This document shows, piece by piece, positions 17,277-26,528 of a DNA stretch of 64,000 nucleotides. The notes under the pieces are model-generated. The model was not told the origin of the DNA. It did not search any database and was given only the letters and a program-made list of their open reading frames with translations. Made by a program: the position numbers and the translations under genes. Position 1 is the stretch's first letter; each line of letters begins with the position of its first letter. Origin of the DNA: Actinomadura sp. NAK00032 (lineage in GTDB: Bacteria > Actinomycetota > Actinomycetes > Streptosporangiales > Streptosporangiaceae); the NCBI RefSeq assembly GCF_013364275.1, contig NZ_CP054932.1, positions 744,001-808,000 on the forward strand. The letters are read 5' to 3'.

Positions 17277-17627
17277 GGCAGTTTCTCCGATGTTCGAGAG
17301 CGTGCTCTGGCAGTCTTTCTTGGGCGCGGGAAAGGGAAACGGGCGCATTCTAAAATGATCACCATAATGAGGCTGTGTGTGTTCCGCGATGGTGGCCCCG
17401 ATCGACATTTATGGAGAAAAGGCCGACGCGGCTCCCCGAAGTGGTCTGCCACCTGTGGGTAAATCATCCCCCATAATCCCGTAAACGTGTTTATTGCGCC
17501 CCCATACGGAAAAGCCGTGAGTAATCCGGCAACTCGGGATCAAACAGAACACCGTTGCCGCGAGGCGGGTGCCGTACCGGCTCCCCCCGCAGTCCCCCGT
17601 CCGCCCGGCAGCGTTCAGGAAGCAGAG
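17277..17627. other. 351-bp AT-richer divergent promoter region
   Basis: Between the metalloprotease (-) and the PRC-barrel/DUF2382 gene (+). It is noticeably richer in A/T than its surroundings. An inverted repeat TAAAC-GT-GTTTA lies at 17482-17493 and may be an operator. No coding frame looks real and no promoter can be assigned firmly. Confidence 0.45.
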
Positions 17628-18650
17628 GTGTTCAACGTGCAGACGCAGACACAGGTGCGGGAACTGATGGGCATGAGCGTGACCGACACCCACGGGACCA
17701 AGGTCGGCACGATCAAACAGGTCTACCTCAACGACGACTCCGGCTCCCCGGAGTGGGTGACCGTGCACACCGGATGGTTCGGCATGCGGGAGAGCTTCGT
17801 CCCGCTGTCCGGCGCGCGGAAGAACCAGGACATGCTGCAGGTCCCGTACGACAAGGAGACCATCAAGGGCGCTCCGAACGTCGACGCGGACGAGCACCTG
17901 TCGCACGCGCAGATCGTGGACCTCTACCGCCACTACGGCGTACGTCCCCCGGGCGGGCGCCGCGAGGGCCGCGAGGGCGAGGACGCGGCCAGGACGGCCG
18001 GTGAGCGCGGGCTGACCAGCGAGGGCAGGACCGGCACGTCCGGCACGACCGGGTCCGGCGGGCCGGCCGCCGCGGCGGGCACCGCCGGGGCCGCGGGCAC
18101 GGCGGGCGCCGCCGGCATGGCCGTCCGGCCCGACAAGGACAAGGACCGGGACAAGGACCGGGACAAGGAGGCGCGCGGGCAGACCACCATGCCGCCGCAG
18201 TCGGCGCGCGAGGGCGCCGAGGCCCCGATGACCGAGATCACCCGGTCGGAGGAGCAGATGCGCATCGCCACCGAGCGGCACGAGGCCGGCCGCGTCCACG
18301 TGCACAAGTACGTGGACACGGAGATGGTCGAGCGCACGATCCCGGTCTCGCACGAGGAGGTCAGGATCGACCGCGAGCCGATCGTGGGCGGCGAGGCGGA
18401 CCCGAAGATCACCATCGCCGAGGGCGACCACGAGATCATCCTCTACGAGGAGCGCCCGGTCATCGCCAAGGAGACCGTCCCGGTCGAGCGCGTGCACGTC
18501 CGCACCGAGCGGGTGCAGGACGAGCAGACGGTGCGCGGCGAGCTCCGCAAGGAGCGCATCGAGGTCACCCGCGACGAGGGCATGCGCTCCGAGGGCGGCA
18601 AGGGCGAGCGGGGGACCGGCCGCGGGGAGCGCGGCCGCCCGTCCACGTGA
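17628..18650 (+). CDS. PRC-barrel plus DUF2382 (YsnF-like) stress protein
   Basis: 340 residues. The N-terminal PRC-barrel (VRELMGMSVTDTHGTKVGTI through QVPYDKETI, residues ~5-85) is followed by SHAQIVDLYRHYGV. A low-complexity Gly/Ala linker contains the charged repeat DKDKDRDKDRDKEA. The DUF2382 domain (residues ~200-310) shows the alternating pattern VHVHKYVDTEMVERTIPVSH and EIILYEERPVIAKETVPVER. Proteins of this type are general-stress proteins in actinobacteria; the biochemical role is unknown. AGGA lies 7 nt before the GTG; another in-frame GTG at 17637 is possible. A strongly palindromic GC element follows the stop. Confidence 0.85.
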   Translation: MFNVQTQTQVRELMGMSVTDTHGTKVGTIKQVYLNDDSGSPEWVTVHTGWFGMRESFVPLSGARKNQDMLQVPYDKETIKGAPNVDADEHLSHAQIVDLYRHYGVRPPGGRREGREGEDAARTAGERGLTSEGRTGTSGTTGSGGPAAAAGTAGAAGTAGAAGMAVRPDKDKDRDKDRDKEARGQTTMPPQSAREGAEAPMTEITRSEEQMRIATERHEAGRVHVHKYVDTEMVERTIPVSHEEVRIDREPIVGGEADPKITIAEGDHEIILYEERPVIAKETVPVERVHVRTERVQDEQTVRGELRKERIEVTRDEGMRSEGGKGERGTGRGERGRPST

Positions 18651-19179
18651 GCCCTCCGCCGGCGGCGGGCACGGCGGCGCGCCGCCGCGCCCCGCCGGCG
18701 GCGACGACTCGGTCCCGAGCAGGGCACGCGCCACACCGGATGGCGAGCGTCCGGGCCGGCTGATCACCCGCCAGCCGCCCGGGCGCTCGCGCGTCCGGCG
18801 ACCGGCGTGCTCGCGAGGCGGCGGCGTGCGGCTCGGGTGGCCGGACGTGGCCAGGGTGACCGTGGTGCGGATGCGCTCGCGCCGGCCGGGCGGCGTGGCG
18901 GTGGCGATCATGCCCGCTGCCCGTCCGACCGGCTTCGTTCGGTGCGGTTCAACGTGTGGATTCAGTGCCCGTCAACCCCCCTTCCCCGGTTTTCACGGGC
19001 CTCCGGTGACCAATGGGCAGGTTTGTTGACAGCTGCGGGGAGCCGGGGGAGGTTCCTGGGAGACGACGTCGCCGCGCGCGGAGGTCGTGGCCGATCCGGG
19101 CGTGCCGCGACCTCCGCGCCCGGCCGCGCGCGGTCCGCCGGGCCGCGCGGCGTCCTCGGAGCGACCCAGGAGGGACGAC
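18651..19179. other. 529-bp intergenic region with a GC palindrome
   Basis: Just after the DUF2382 stop a perfect 16-nt palindrome (CGGCGGCGCGCCGCCG, 18672-18687) is nested in further complementary GC tracts, a likely terminator. TTGACA occurs at 19026-19031 but no matching -10 is visible 16-19 bp downstream. No convincing gene is present on either strand. Confidence 0.4.
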
Positions 19180-21108
19180 TTGCGACACCCCCACAGCCGC
19201 GTCATCGCCACCCGGATCGGGCGATCACTGGTCGCGCTCGCGACCATCGCCGCCCTCCCGTCCGCCATCGCGGCGCAGCCCGCGCAGGCCGACGGGCCCC
19301 CGGCCTACCTCAACGCCCGCCTCTCCACCTCCGCCCGGGTGAGCGACCTGCTCGGCCGGATGACGCTGGAGGAGAAGGTCGGCCAGATGACCCAGGCCGA
19401 GCGCGGCGCCATCGACGGCGACCGCGACCAGATCACCGCGCTGGCACTGGGCTCGGTGCTCTCGGGCGGCGGGTCGGTGCCGGCCGACAACACCCCGTCC
19501 GGCTGGGCGGACATGGTGGACGCCTACCAGTCGAAGGCGCTCGCCACCCGGCTGAAGATCCCGCTGCTGTACGGGGTCGACTCGGTGCACGGCCACAACA
19601 ACCTCGTCGGCGCGACGGTCTTCCCGCACAACATCGGGCTGGGCGCGACCCGCGATCCCCGGCTCGTCAAGGAGGCGGAGCAGATCACGGCCGTCGAGAC
19701 CAAGGCGACCGGCCCGCAGTGGGTGTTCGCGCCGTGCGTCTGCGTCAGCCGCGACCTCCGCTGGGGCCGGACGTACGAGTCCTTCGGCGAGGACCCGCGG
19801 CTGGTGAAGGAGATGGCGGTCGCCATCGAGGGCTTCCAGGGCCGCCATAAGCGCGACATGGCCACGAACCGGCACGTCCTGGCGACGGCGAAGCACTTCG
19901 CGGGCGACGGCGACACGGTGTTCGGCTCGTCCACCAGCGGGACGTACACGATCGACCAGGGCGTCACCGTCACCGACCGGAAGACGTTCGCGAAGATCGA
20001 CCTGTCGCCTTACGTCACCGCCGTCCACAGGTACGGCGTCGGCAGCATCATGCCGTCGTTCTCCAGCGTCGACTGGACGGAGGACGGCGTCGGCAACCCG
20101 GTCAAGATGAGCGCGCACAAGGAGCTGCTCACCGACGTCCTCAAGAAGAAGATCGGCTTCGACGGGTTCCTGATCAGCGACTGGGAGGCCATCCACCAGA
20201 TCCCGGGCGACTACGCGACGCAGGTCCGGACGTCGGTCAACGCCGGCATGGACATGTTCATGGAGCCCTACAGCGCCCCGCAGTTCGTCCAGACGCTGAT
20301 CGCCGAGGTGAAGGCGGGACGCGTGCCGATGGCGCGCATCGACGACGCCGTCCGGCGCATCCTCACCGCGAAGTTCGAGATGGGGCTGTTCGAGCACCCC
20401 TACACCGACCGCGGCCTGGCCCCGTCGATCGGCTCGCCGCGGCACCGGGCGGTCGCGCGGGAGGCCGTCGCGAAGTCGCAGGTCCTGCTGAAGAACTCGC
20501 GGCGCGCGCTGCCGCTGCGCGGGAACGAGCGGATCTACGTGGCGGGCGTGAACGCCGACGACATGGGCAACCAGGCGGGCGGCTGGACGGTCACCTGGCA
20601 GGGGTCGTCCGGTGACATCATCCCCGGCACCACGATCCTGGAGGGCATCAAGCAGAACTCGTCCCACGTCACCTACAGCGCGGACGCGTCGGCGCCGATG
20701 TCCGGCAATGACGTCGGCATCGTCGTGGTGGGCGAGACCCCGTACGCGGAGGGCGTCGGCGACGTCGGCAACGGGCACACGCTGAACCTGTCGGACGCCG
20801 ACAAGGCCAACATCGACAAGGTGTGCGCCGCGATCCGGACCTGCGTCGTCCTCGACGTCGCGGGACGGCCGCAGATCGTCACCGACCAGTTGTCCGCGAT
20901 GGACGCGTTCGTCATGTCCTGGCTGCCGGGCAGCGAGGGCGCGGGGGTCGCGGACGTCCTGTTCGGCAAGCGTCCCTTCACCGGCCGCCTGCCGGTGACG
21001 TGGCCGCGCAGCGAGGCCCAGGAGCCGATCAACATCGGCGACCGCGCGTACCGGCCGCTGTTCCCCTACGGCTACGGCCTCCGCACCCGTACGGGGCACC
21101 ACCACTGA
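19180..21108 (+). CDS. Secreted glycoside hydrolase family 3 (beta-glucosidase-like)
   Basis: 642 residues starting at a TTG with an excellent AGGAGGGA 4 nt upstream; this start also places the signal peptide (IGRSLVALATIAALPSAIAA) at the N-terminus. GH3 N-terminal TIM barrel: MTLEEKVGQMTQAE, LLYGVDSVHGHNN, WGRTYESFGEDP, AKHFAGDG (Lys238-His239), and the nucleophile Asp334 in FDGFLISDWEA. The C-terminal alpha/beta sandwich follows (SQVLLKNSRRALPLRG through GRLPVTWPRSE). It resembles the exo-beta-glucosidase subgroup that acts on beta-1,3/1,4-glucans. There is no carbohydrate-binding module. It may feed on fungal or plant glucan; exact substrate unknown. Confidence 0.93.
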   Translation: MRHPHSRVIATRIGRSLVALATIAALPSAIAAQPAQADGPPAYLNARLSTSARVSDLLGRMTLEEKVGQMTQAERGAIDGDRDQITALALGSVLSGGGSVPADNTPSGWADMVDAYQSKALATRLKIPLLYGVDSVHGHNNLVGATVFPHNIGLGATRDPRLVKEAEQITAVETKATGPQWVFAPCVCVSRDLRWGRTYESFGEDPRLVKEMAVAIEGFQGRHKRDMATNRHVLATAKHFAGDGDTVFGSSTSGTYTIDQGVTVTDRKTFAKIDLSPYVTAVHRYGVGSIMPSFSSVDWTEDGVGNPVKMSAHKELLTDVLKKKIGFDGFLISDWEAIHQIPGDYATQVRTSVNAGMDMFMEPYSAPQFVQTLIAEVKAGRVPMARIDDAVRRILTAKFEMGLFEHPYTDRGLAPSIGSPRHRAVAREAVAKSQVLLKNSRRALPLRGNERIYVAGVNADDMGNQAGGWTVTWQGSSGDIIPGTTILEGIKQNSSHVTYSADASAPMSGNDVGIVVVGETPYAEGVGDVGNGHTLNLSDADKANIDKVCAAIRTCVVLDVAGRPQIVTDQLSAMDAFVMSWLPGSEGAGVADVLFGKRPFTGRLPVTWPRSEAQEPINIGDRAYRPLFPYGYGLRTRTGHHH

Positions 21109-21143
21109 TCCGCGTCCACCACCACTGACCGGCATCCCCGCCG

Positions 21144-21181
21144 AGGGCCGGCCGCCCACCACCCCTTGGGTGGCCGGCCCT
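21144..21181 (+). terminator. 14-bp hairpin terminator after GH3
   Basis: AGGGCCGGCCGCCC pairs with GGGTGGCCGGCCCT (one G-T wobble) across a 10-nt loop and is followed by a T-richer stretch with two copies of GTTTTGTTCGCC. It separates the GH3 gene from the patatin gene. Confidence 0.75.
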
Positions 21182-21288
21182 GCTCGTCCTGTTGCGTTCG
21201 TCCCGTTTTGTTCGCCGCGTTTTGTTCGCCGTGCGCCGTTTATCGCGCACGGGCCGGGAGAGGCTGCCTCCGTGGAAGGGAGGCCCGA

Positions 21289-22125
21289 GTGGACGGGGAG
21301 CCGCGGACGGCGTTCGTGCTCGGCGGCGGCGGCGTCCTCGGCGCGCACGAGGTCGGCATGCTGCGGGCGCTCGCGGAGAGCGGCGTCCGGCCGGACCTCG
21401 TCGTCGGGACGTCCATCGGCGCGCTGAACGGCGTGTTCGTCGCGGCGGAGCCGGACACGGCCGTCGAACGCCTCACCGCCCTGTGGTCGGACGACTCCGT
21501 CCGCGAGGTGTTCGGCTCGCGGGTGTGGTCGCGGCTGTGGACGCTCGCCCGCTCCGGCACCCACCTGCACTCCAACGAGCCGCTGCGCCGCATGCTGGAC
21601 GAACTGCTCCCCGCCCGGACGTTCGAGGAACTGGAGATCCCGTTCCAGTGCGTCGCCGCGGGGATCGAGACGGCGATGGCGCACTGGTTCACGTCCGGGC
21701 CGCTGCCGCCCGCCGTGCTGGCCTCCTGCGCCGCGCCCGGCCTGCTGCCGCCCGTCCGGATCGAGGACCGGCACTACTTCGACGGCGGGCTCGTCCACAG
21801 CATCCCGGTCGGCCGGGCCGTGATGCTCGGCGCGACCACGGTCTACGTCCTGCACGTCGGGCGCATCGAGCGGGACCTGCCGCCGCCGCGCCGCCCGTGG
21901 GAGGTCGGCCTGGTCGCGTTCGAGATCGCGCGCCGGCACCGGTTCTTCGAGGAGATGGCGACCCTGCCGGACGGGCTGGCGGTGCACGTGCTGCCGGCGG
22001 GCGGGACACCGAAGAAGGCCGGTGTCGACCTCGCCCAGATGCGCTACAGGAACGTGTCCGGGATACGGGCTCACATCGAACGCGCCTACCAGGCATCCTT
22101 GGAGTACCTCAAAGAACGAGCGTGA
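21289..22125 (+). CDS. Patatin-like phospholipase
   Basis: 278 residues. Family motifs: oxyanion loop VLGGGGVLGAHEVGML at the N-terminus, nucleophile elbow VVGTSIGALNG (Ser in GTSIG) and the catalytic Asp in YFDGGLVHSIPV. These define a Ser-Asp dyad lipid acyl hydrolase, cytoplasmic as no signal peptide is seen. GAAGGGAGG precedes the GTG with about 5-nt spacing. One base separates its stop from the next ATG, so it forms a two-gene unit with a PlsC-like acyltransferase, suggesting phospholipid remodelling. Confidence 0.9.
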   Translation: MDGEPRTAFVLGGGGVLGAHEVGMLRALAESGVRPDLVVGTSIGALNGVFVAAEPDTAVERLTALWSDDSVREVFGSRVWSRLWTLARSGTHLHSNEPLRRMLDELLPARTFEELEIPFQCVAAGIETAMAHWFTSGPLPPAVLASCAAPGLLPPVRIEDRHYFDGGLVHSIPVGRAVMLGATTVYVLHVGRIERDLPPPRRPWEVGLVAFEIARRHRFFEEMATLPDGLAVHVLPAGGTPKKAGVDLAQMRYRNVSGIRAHIERAYQASLEYLKERA

Positions 22126-22126
22126 C

Positions 22127-23092
22127 ATGCCTCCCGTCCCCCTCCGCCGCCTCCTCTTCACGCCGCTGCTGTTCGCCTTGACCCTGCTGGTCGTCGTCCT
22201 GTTCCCGGTCGCCTTCGCGGTGACCTCGCTGACCGGACGGGGCCGGTGGCGGGCGCGCCGGCTGCTGTGGTTCGCGCTCGCCTGGGGCACCCGCGAGTCG
22301 GCCGCCGTGCTGGCGTGCGGCCTGCTGTGGCTCCGCCGCCGGACCCGCGACGACCGGCACTACGACGTCATCCGCCGCTACGTCGCGGGCCTGTACGGGA
22401 CGGCCCAGCGGCACCTCGGCCTGCGCGTGGAGATCACCGGCGAGGGGGCGGAGCCGCCCGGCGACCGGCCGCTGATCGTGCTCAGCCGGCACGCCGGGCC
22501 CGGTGACGCGCTGCTGCTCGTCCACCACCTGCTGACCGACTACCGGCGGCGGCCCCGCGTGGTCATGAAGGCGCAGCTCCAGCTCGACCCGTGCATCGAC
22601 ATCGCCGCGAACCGCATGCCGAACGTGTTCGTCACCCCCGGCGGCGGCGCCGTCGACGACATCGGCCGGCTCGCCGCCGGGCTCGGCCCGCGCGACGCGC
22701 TGCTGATCTTCCCGGAGGGCGGCAACTTCTCCCCGGCGCGGCGGCGCCGCGCGATCCGGCGGCTGGCCCGGCTCCACCGCACGGACGAGGCCGCCCGCGC
22801 CGCCGCGATGCCCAACCTGATGCCGCCCCGGCCCGGCGGCGTGCTGGCCGCGCTCGACGCCGCACCGGACGCCGACGTGGTGTTCGTCGCGCACACCGGC
22901 CTCGACGACATGGCCACGGTCGGCGACATCTGGCGGCGCATCCCGCTCACCGCCCCCGTCCACGCCCGCTGGTGGCGGATCCCCGCCGAGGACGTCCCGG
23001 ACGGCCGGGACGCCCGCGTCGACTGGCTGTACCGGGAGTGGGAGCGCGCCGACGCCTGGATCGGCGAGAACCGGGCACCCGCGCCCGGGTGA
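22127..23092 (+). CDS. PlsC-like 1-acylglycerol-phosphate acyltransferase family protein
   Basis: 321 residues. Two hydrophobic segments open the protein (FTPLLFALTLLVVVLFPVAF and a second near residue 50-65). The acyltransferase block shows the H(X4)D motif as SRHAGPGDALLL, MKAQLQLDP, and FPEGGNFSP as the FPEG motif. Proteins of this form attach acyl groups to lysophosphatidate or related acceptors at the membrane. Translationally linked to the upstream patatin gene by a 1-bp gap. Ornithine-lipid or unusual lipid acceptors cannot be excluded. Confidence 0.84.
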   Translation: MPPVPLRRLLFTPLLFALTLLVVVLFPVAFAVTSLTGRGRWRARRLLWFALAWGTRESAAVLACGLLWLRRRTRDDRHYDVIRRYVAGLYGTAQRHLGLRVEITGEGAEPPGDRPLIVLSRHAGPGDALLLVHHLLTDYRRRPRVVMKAQLQLDPCIDIAANRMPNVFVTPGGGAVDDIGRLAAGLGPRDALLIFPEGGNFSPARRRRAIRRLARLHRTDEAARAAAMPNLMPPRPGGVLAALDAAPDADVVFVAHTGLDDMATVGDIWRRIPLTAPVHARWWRIPAEDVPDGRDARVDWLYREWERADAWIGENRAPAPG

Positions 23093-23104
23093 CATCATGG
23101 ACGC

Positions 23105-23515
23105 ATGGGCGAAGAGGGGTCCGTGCGGGTCGATCTGTGGATCTGGTCCGTGCGGCTGCTGAAGACCCGCTCGATGGCGACGACGGCGTGCAGGGCGGGC
23201 CATGTCCGCGTGAACGACGAGCGCGCCAAGCCGTCCACGACGGTGAAGGCCGGCGACACGGTGCGGCTCCGCCATGACGGGCGGGAGCGCGTCGTCGTGG
23301 TGCAGAAGATCGTCCGCAAGCGGGTCGGTGCGCCCGCCGCGGCGGAGTGCCTGATCGACCAGAGCCCGCCTCCGCCGCCGCGCGAGGCGCTCATCCCGGT
23401 CGGCCGCCGCGAGCGCGGCGCGGGCCGTCCGACCAAGCGCGACCGGCGCGAGCTGGAGCGCGTCCTCGACCGCTACCGCACGCTGAACAGCCCGCCGCCC
23501 CGCGACGACGACTGA
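23105..23515 (+). CDS. S4-domain RNA-binding protein (Hsp15-like)
   Basis: 136 residues. The S4 fold occupies residues ~7-65: VRVDLWIWSVRLLKTRSMAT, ACRAGHVRVNDERAKPSTTVKAGD, typical of the Hsp15/heat-shock ribosome-recycling group. The basic C-terminal half (GRRERGAGRPTKRDRRELER) likely contacts RNA. It is 12 bp after the acyltransferase stop and converges on the arylsulfotransferase-like gene with a 16-bp gap. Confidence 0.9.
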   Translation: MGEEGSVRVDLWIWSVRLLKTRSMATTACRAGHVRVNDERAKPSTTVKAGDTVRLRHDGRERVVVVQKIVRKRVGAPAAAECLIDQSPPPPPREALIPVGRRERGAGRPTKRDRRELERVLDRYRTLNSPPPRDDD

Positions 23516-23531
23516 CGCGCGTGCCGTCCGG

Positions 23532-24974
23532 TCAGACGACGCGCGGCTCGGAGCGGGCGAGGACGGTGCCGCGGGCGTCCAGCGCCTCGGCGGTGACGTT
23601 GGGGGAGCGCGCGAGCGTCACGGCGGTCTCGAAGCCGGTGCGCTTGACCGTCCGCGACACGACGGGACGGGCGTCGGAGCCGGTGCGGAAGCGCCACGCG
23701 GCCACGGCGGTCGCGCCGTTCCAGCTCGCGTGGACCCGCATCCGGTCGCCCGGCAGCGGCGCCACCGCGACGGCGGGCCGGTCCGCGGGCCGGCCCTCCC
23801 AGGCGGCGCGGTAGGCGCGGTACGAGCCGTCGCCGATCCCGGTGATCTCCAGGACGGGCGTCCCGTCGGCGGCGAACTCCGTCATCGCGGGCGTCGACCC
23901 CCAGCCGACCAGCGCGTTCCCGTCCGGAAGCGTCTGCAGGTTGCCCATGTACTGCCCGTAGGTCGTGCCGTCGGCGTACTCGCGGACGAGCGACGCCCGC
24001 CGGCCCGCCTCGTCCACCCGGAGCACGATGCCGCGCGACGGGCCGTCGCCGACATCGGTGATGTGGTTGTCGAACAGCGTGATCGTCCCGTCCGGCTGCC
24101 GGCGGGCGTCGTGCTGCCAGGCGAAGGCCGCGCCGGCCCCGAACGCGAAGTCGCCGCGCCGGCCGCCGAGCCGCCACCGGACGGCGCCGGTGCGCCGGTC
24201 GATCGAGTAGACCGCGCAGGTGTTGCGGGCCGAGATCAGCAGGGCCTCGCCGTCGTCCTGCACGGAGTTGACGTGGATCGGGTCGAACACCTTGCCCGGG
24301 GTGCCGTTCGTGTCCCTGGTCAGCGGCGTCCGGGTCTCGGCGATGCCGATGTGGTCGAGCGCGCTCCAGTCGAGCAGCACCTCGCCCGTGCGGACGTCGA
24401 TCTCCTGGACCCGCCCGTCCAGGACGCGGCCCCGGCGCGGGCCGCCGATCGGGCGCAGGTCGGCGGTGACCTCCGGATAGGCGATGACCAGCGCCGTCCC
24501 GCGGTCGGTGAGCGCGAACTCGTGCAGGTCGCCGGAGACCCCGTCGCCCGCCCGGACCTCGGCGACCCGCCGGTAGTCGGCGCCGAGGACCACCCCGGTG
24601 CCGGCGCCGTGGCCGCCCGTCCGGCGCTCGCCCTCCCAGAAGGTGAGGACGGGCGCGCCCTCGTACTCCTGCACGCGGACATCGGTGACCAACTGCTCGG
24701 ACTGGTAGATCCAGACCGGTTCGCCCGCGTCGTCGACGATGAGCGCGTCGGCGGTGTCGGTGCCGCGGAACGGGGCGAGGAACAGCAGCCCGGCCGCGGT
24801 GCGCCCGAGGCGCCGCGCCTTCAGGCCGGGCGGCGGGACGTCGGGGAGGGTGAGGTAGCGGTCCTGCGCCGCGGGCTCCGCCGCCTTCGGCGGGCGTCCC
24901 GCCCCGGCGCCGCTGAGGAGCGCGGCCCCTCCGACCAGCGCCGTTGCAAGGAAACCGCGACGTGTCACGCTCAT
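23532..24974 (-). CDS. Tat-exported arylsulfotransferase-like beta-propeller protein
   Basis: 480 residues. The N-terminus MSVTRRGFLATALVGGAALL is a twin-arginine signal. The body has propeller-like repeats and matches the ASST/arylsulfotransferase (ArylsulfotranN / PF14269-type) layout: HEFALTDRGTALVIAYPEV, FDPIHVNSVQDDGEALLISA, AFAWQHDARRQPDGTITLFD and YMGNLQTLPDGNALVGWG. Characterised ASST enzymes transfer sulfate between phenols using an active-site His; many actinobacterial relatives are uncharacterised. It is third in a co-oriented MarR/MFS/ASST row, 41 bp after the MFS stop. GGAGGT lies about 12 nt before the ATG, a long spacing. Confidence 0.85.
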   Translation of the reverse strand: MSVTRRGFLATALVGGAALLSGAGAGRPPKAAEPAAQDRYLTLPDVPPPGLKARRLGRTAAGLLFLAPFRGTDTADALIVDDAGEPVWIYQSEQLVTDVRVQEYEGAPVLTFWEGERRTGGHGAGTGVVLGADYRRVAEVRAGDGVSGDLHEFALTDRGTALVIAYPEVTADLRPIGGPRRGRVLDGRVQEIDVRTGEVLLDWSALDHIGIAETRTPLTRDTNGTPGKVFDPIHVNSVQDDGEALLISARNTCAVYSIDRRTGAVRWRLGGRRGDFAFGAGAAFAWQHDARRQPDGTITLFDNHITDVGDGPSRGIVLRVDEAGRRASLVREYADGTTYGQYMGNLQTLPDGNALVGWGSTPAMTEFAADGTPVLEITGIGDGSYRAYRAAWEGRPADRPAVAVAPLPGDRMRVHASWNGATAVAAWRFRTGSDARPVVSRTVKRTGFETAVTLARSPNVTAEALDARGTVLARSEPRVV

Positions 24975-25015
24975 GCGCCCTGGTCTACCTCCGCTTTCTG
25001 AGAACTCGATGAGAA

Positions 25016-26440
25016 TCACGCCGGGCCGTCGGCGAAGCGGCGCTCGGACTCCAGCGCGGACGCCACGTCCCGCGGGTAGGTGCGCCGCGCCCGCACCAGC
25101 AGCAGCCCGTTTACCAGCAGTGGGAGCAGCGCCAGCAGGAACGCGCGGTCCAGGCCGGTCGCCGACTCCCGGCCGCCGTCCAGCCGGCCCGACAGCCAGC
25201 CGAACAGCACGGGCGCCACCGCCTCCGCCGACATCCGCACGATCGTCCGGATCGCCTCCGCCCGCCCCCACAGCCGGAAGTGGACGACGTCCAGCCGCAC
25301 CGCGTCCAGCGGCGGGTTCGCGGCGGCGAGCGCCGCGCCCGCGAGCGTGAACAGCGGCAGCGCGATCAGCGCCTCGCCGGTCAGCAGGCCGGGCAGGAAC
25401 AGCAGCGCCGACACGGTGAAGGCCACCCCGGGGACGTTGACGCGCGCGCTGACCACGCCCCGGCGCACCAGCCGGTCGGCGAGCCGCCCGCCGAACAGCA
25501 CCCCGCCGAGCGCGGCCAGTCCGATGACCGGGATGAACGCGGACAGCTCACCGCGGCTCAGCGAGTACCGCTCCTGGACGAACACCATCGCGAACGTGCG
25601 CAGCCCCGCGAAGAAGAAGTAGCCGATGGCGGACGCCACGATGATGGTCACGTTCGTCCGGATCCGCAGGACGTGCCGTGCCGCCTGGAGCAGCGACATG
25701 GTCTCCGGGGCGGCGTCCAGGACGCTGCGCGGGTCCGGCTCGACGTCCGACCGGTCCACCTGCCGCTGGGCGGGCTCCGCGTCGCCCCGGCCGGCGGCGG
25801 ACGCCTGCGCGCCCCGCGGCGGCTCCGGCAGCATCCGCCACAGCAGCACGGCCAGCGCGAACCCGAGCACCGCGACGAACCAGAACGCGACCCGCCAGTT
25901 CAGCAGCGCGGCGATGTTGCCGCCCGCGATCAGCCCGAACCCGACGCCGACCAGTTCGCCGGCCAGGATGCGCCCCCACGTCCCGGCCCGCTCCGCGGGC
26001 GGGAACAGGTCGCCGATCAGCGACGCGACCGTGGGCCCCGCCGTCGCCGTCACCGCGCCGAGCGCCACCCGCGACGCCAGCAGCCACTCGTACGAGCTCG
26101 CCAGCCCGCCGACGATCATCGCGAGGCTCCACAGCGCGATGCTGCCCGCGAGCAGCGGCACCCGCGGCACCCGGTCGGTCAGCTGCCCCACCGGCAGCGT
26201 CGCGATCGCGCCGACCGCCGCCGGCGCGGCGGTGAGGATCCCGACCTGCGTGTTGCCGATGTGCAGGGAGTGGCGCAGTTCCTGGACGATCGCCCCGACG
26301 ACCCCCGTGTCGGCCGTGTTCAGCGCGAGCACGCACGCCAGCAGCACCACGATGCGGGCCCGCCGTCTCCCGCCGAGCCGGTCCGCGAGGGCGCTGACGG
26401 CCCTTTTCCACGGCCGCGGGGTTCGCGCCGATGTCACCAA
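25016..26440 (-). CDS. MFS transporter
   Basis: 474 residues, twelve predicted hydrophobic segments in two halves. The first half shows LNTADTGVVGAIVQELRHSL and the loop 2-3 signature GQLTDRVPRVPLL. A charged cytoplasmic loop (about 50 residues rich in Q, D, R, P) divides the halves. It resembles the drug/spinster-type exporters. The start is TTG 26440 or the adjacent GTG 26437; GGGG lies about 9 nt ahead of the TTG. It is 88 bp behind the MarR gene, which probably controls it. Confidence 0.86.
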   Translation of the reverse strand: MVTSARTPRPWKRAVSALADRLGGRRRARIVVLLACVLALNTADTGVVGAIVQELRHSLHIGNTQVGILTAAPAAVGAIATLPVGQLTDRVPRVPLLAGSIALWSLAMIVGGLASSYEWLLASRVALGAVTATAGPTVASLIGDLFPPAERAGTWGRILAGELVGVGFGLIAGGNIAALLNWRVAFWFVAVLGFALAVLLWRMLPEPPRGAQASAAGRGDAEPAQRQVDRSDVEPDPRSVLDAAPETMSLLQAARHVLRIRTNVTIIVASAIGYFFFAGLRTFAMVFVQERYSLSRGELSAFIPVIGLAALGGVLFGGRLADRLVRRGVVSARVNVPGVAFTVSALLFLPGLLTGEALIALPLFTLAGAALAAANPPLDAVRLDVVHFRLWGRAEAIRTIVRMSAEAVAPVLFGWLSGRLDGGRESATGLDRAFLLALLPLLVNGLLLVRARRTYPRDVASALESERRFADGPA

Positions 26441-26528
26441 CCACTACTGCCCCTGCACCGTCGGGGTATGTCGCGTCCTACCCGCGCCCAACTGGGGCGA
26501 CCCGGCGGGACGGACCGTCCGGCACGGC

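Noticed and set aside
18826..19029. 67-residue plus-strand open frame upstream of GH3
   Set aside because: No ribosome site, no recognisable fold; composition is like non-coding GC DNA.
18651..19179. Riboswitch or promoter before GH3
   Set aside because: TTGACA is present but no matching -10, and no conserved riboswitch core could be recognised by eye.
19225..22290. 1021-residue minus-strand open frame
   Set aside because: Shadow of GH3, patatin and PlsC-like genes, no recognisable domain, Arg/Val/Asp-rich.
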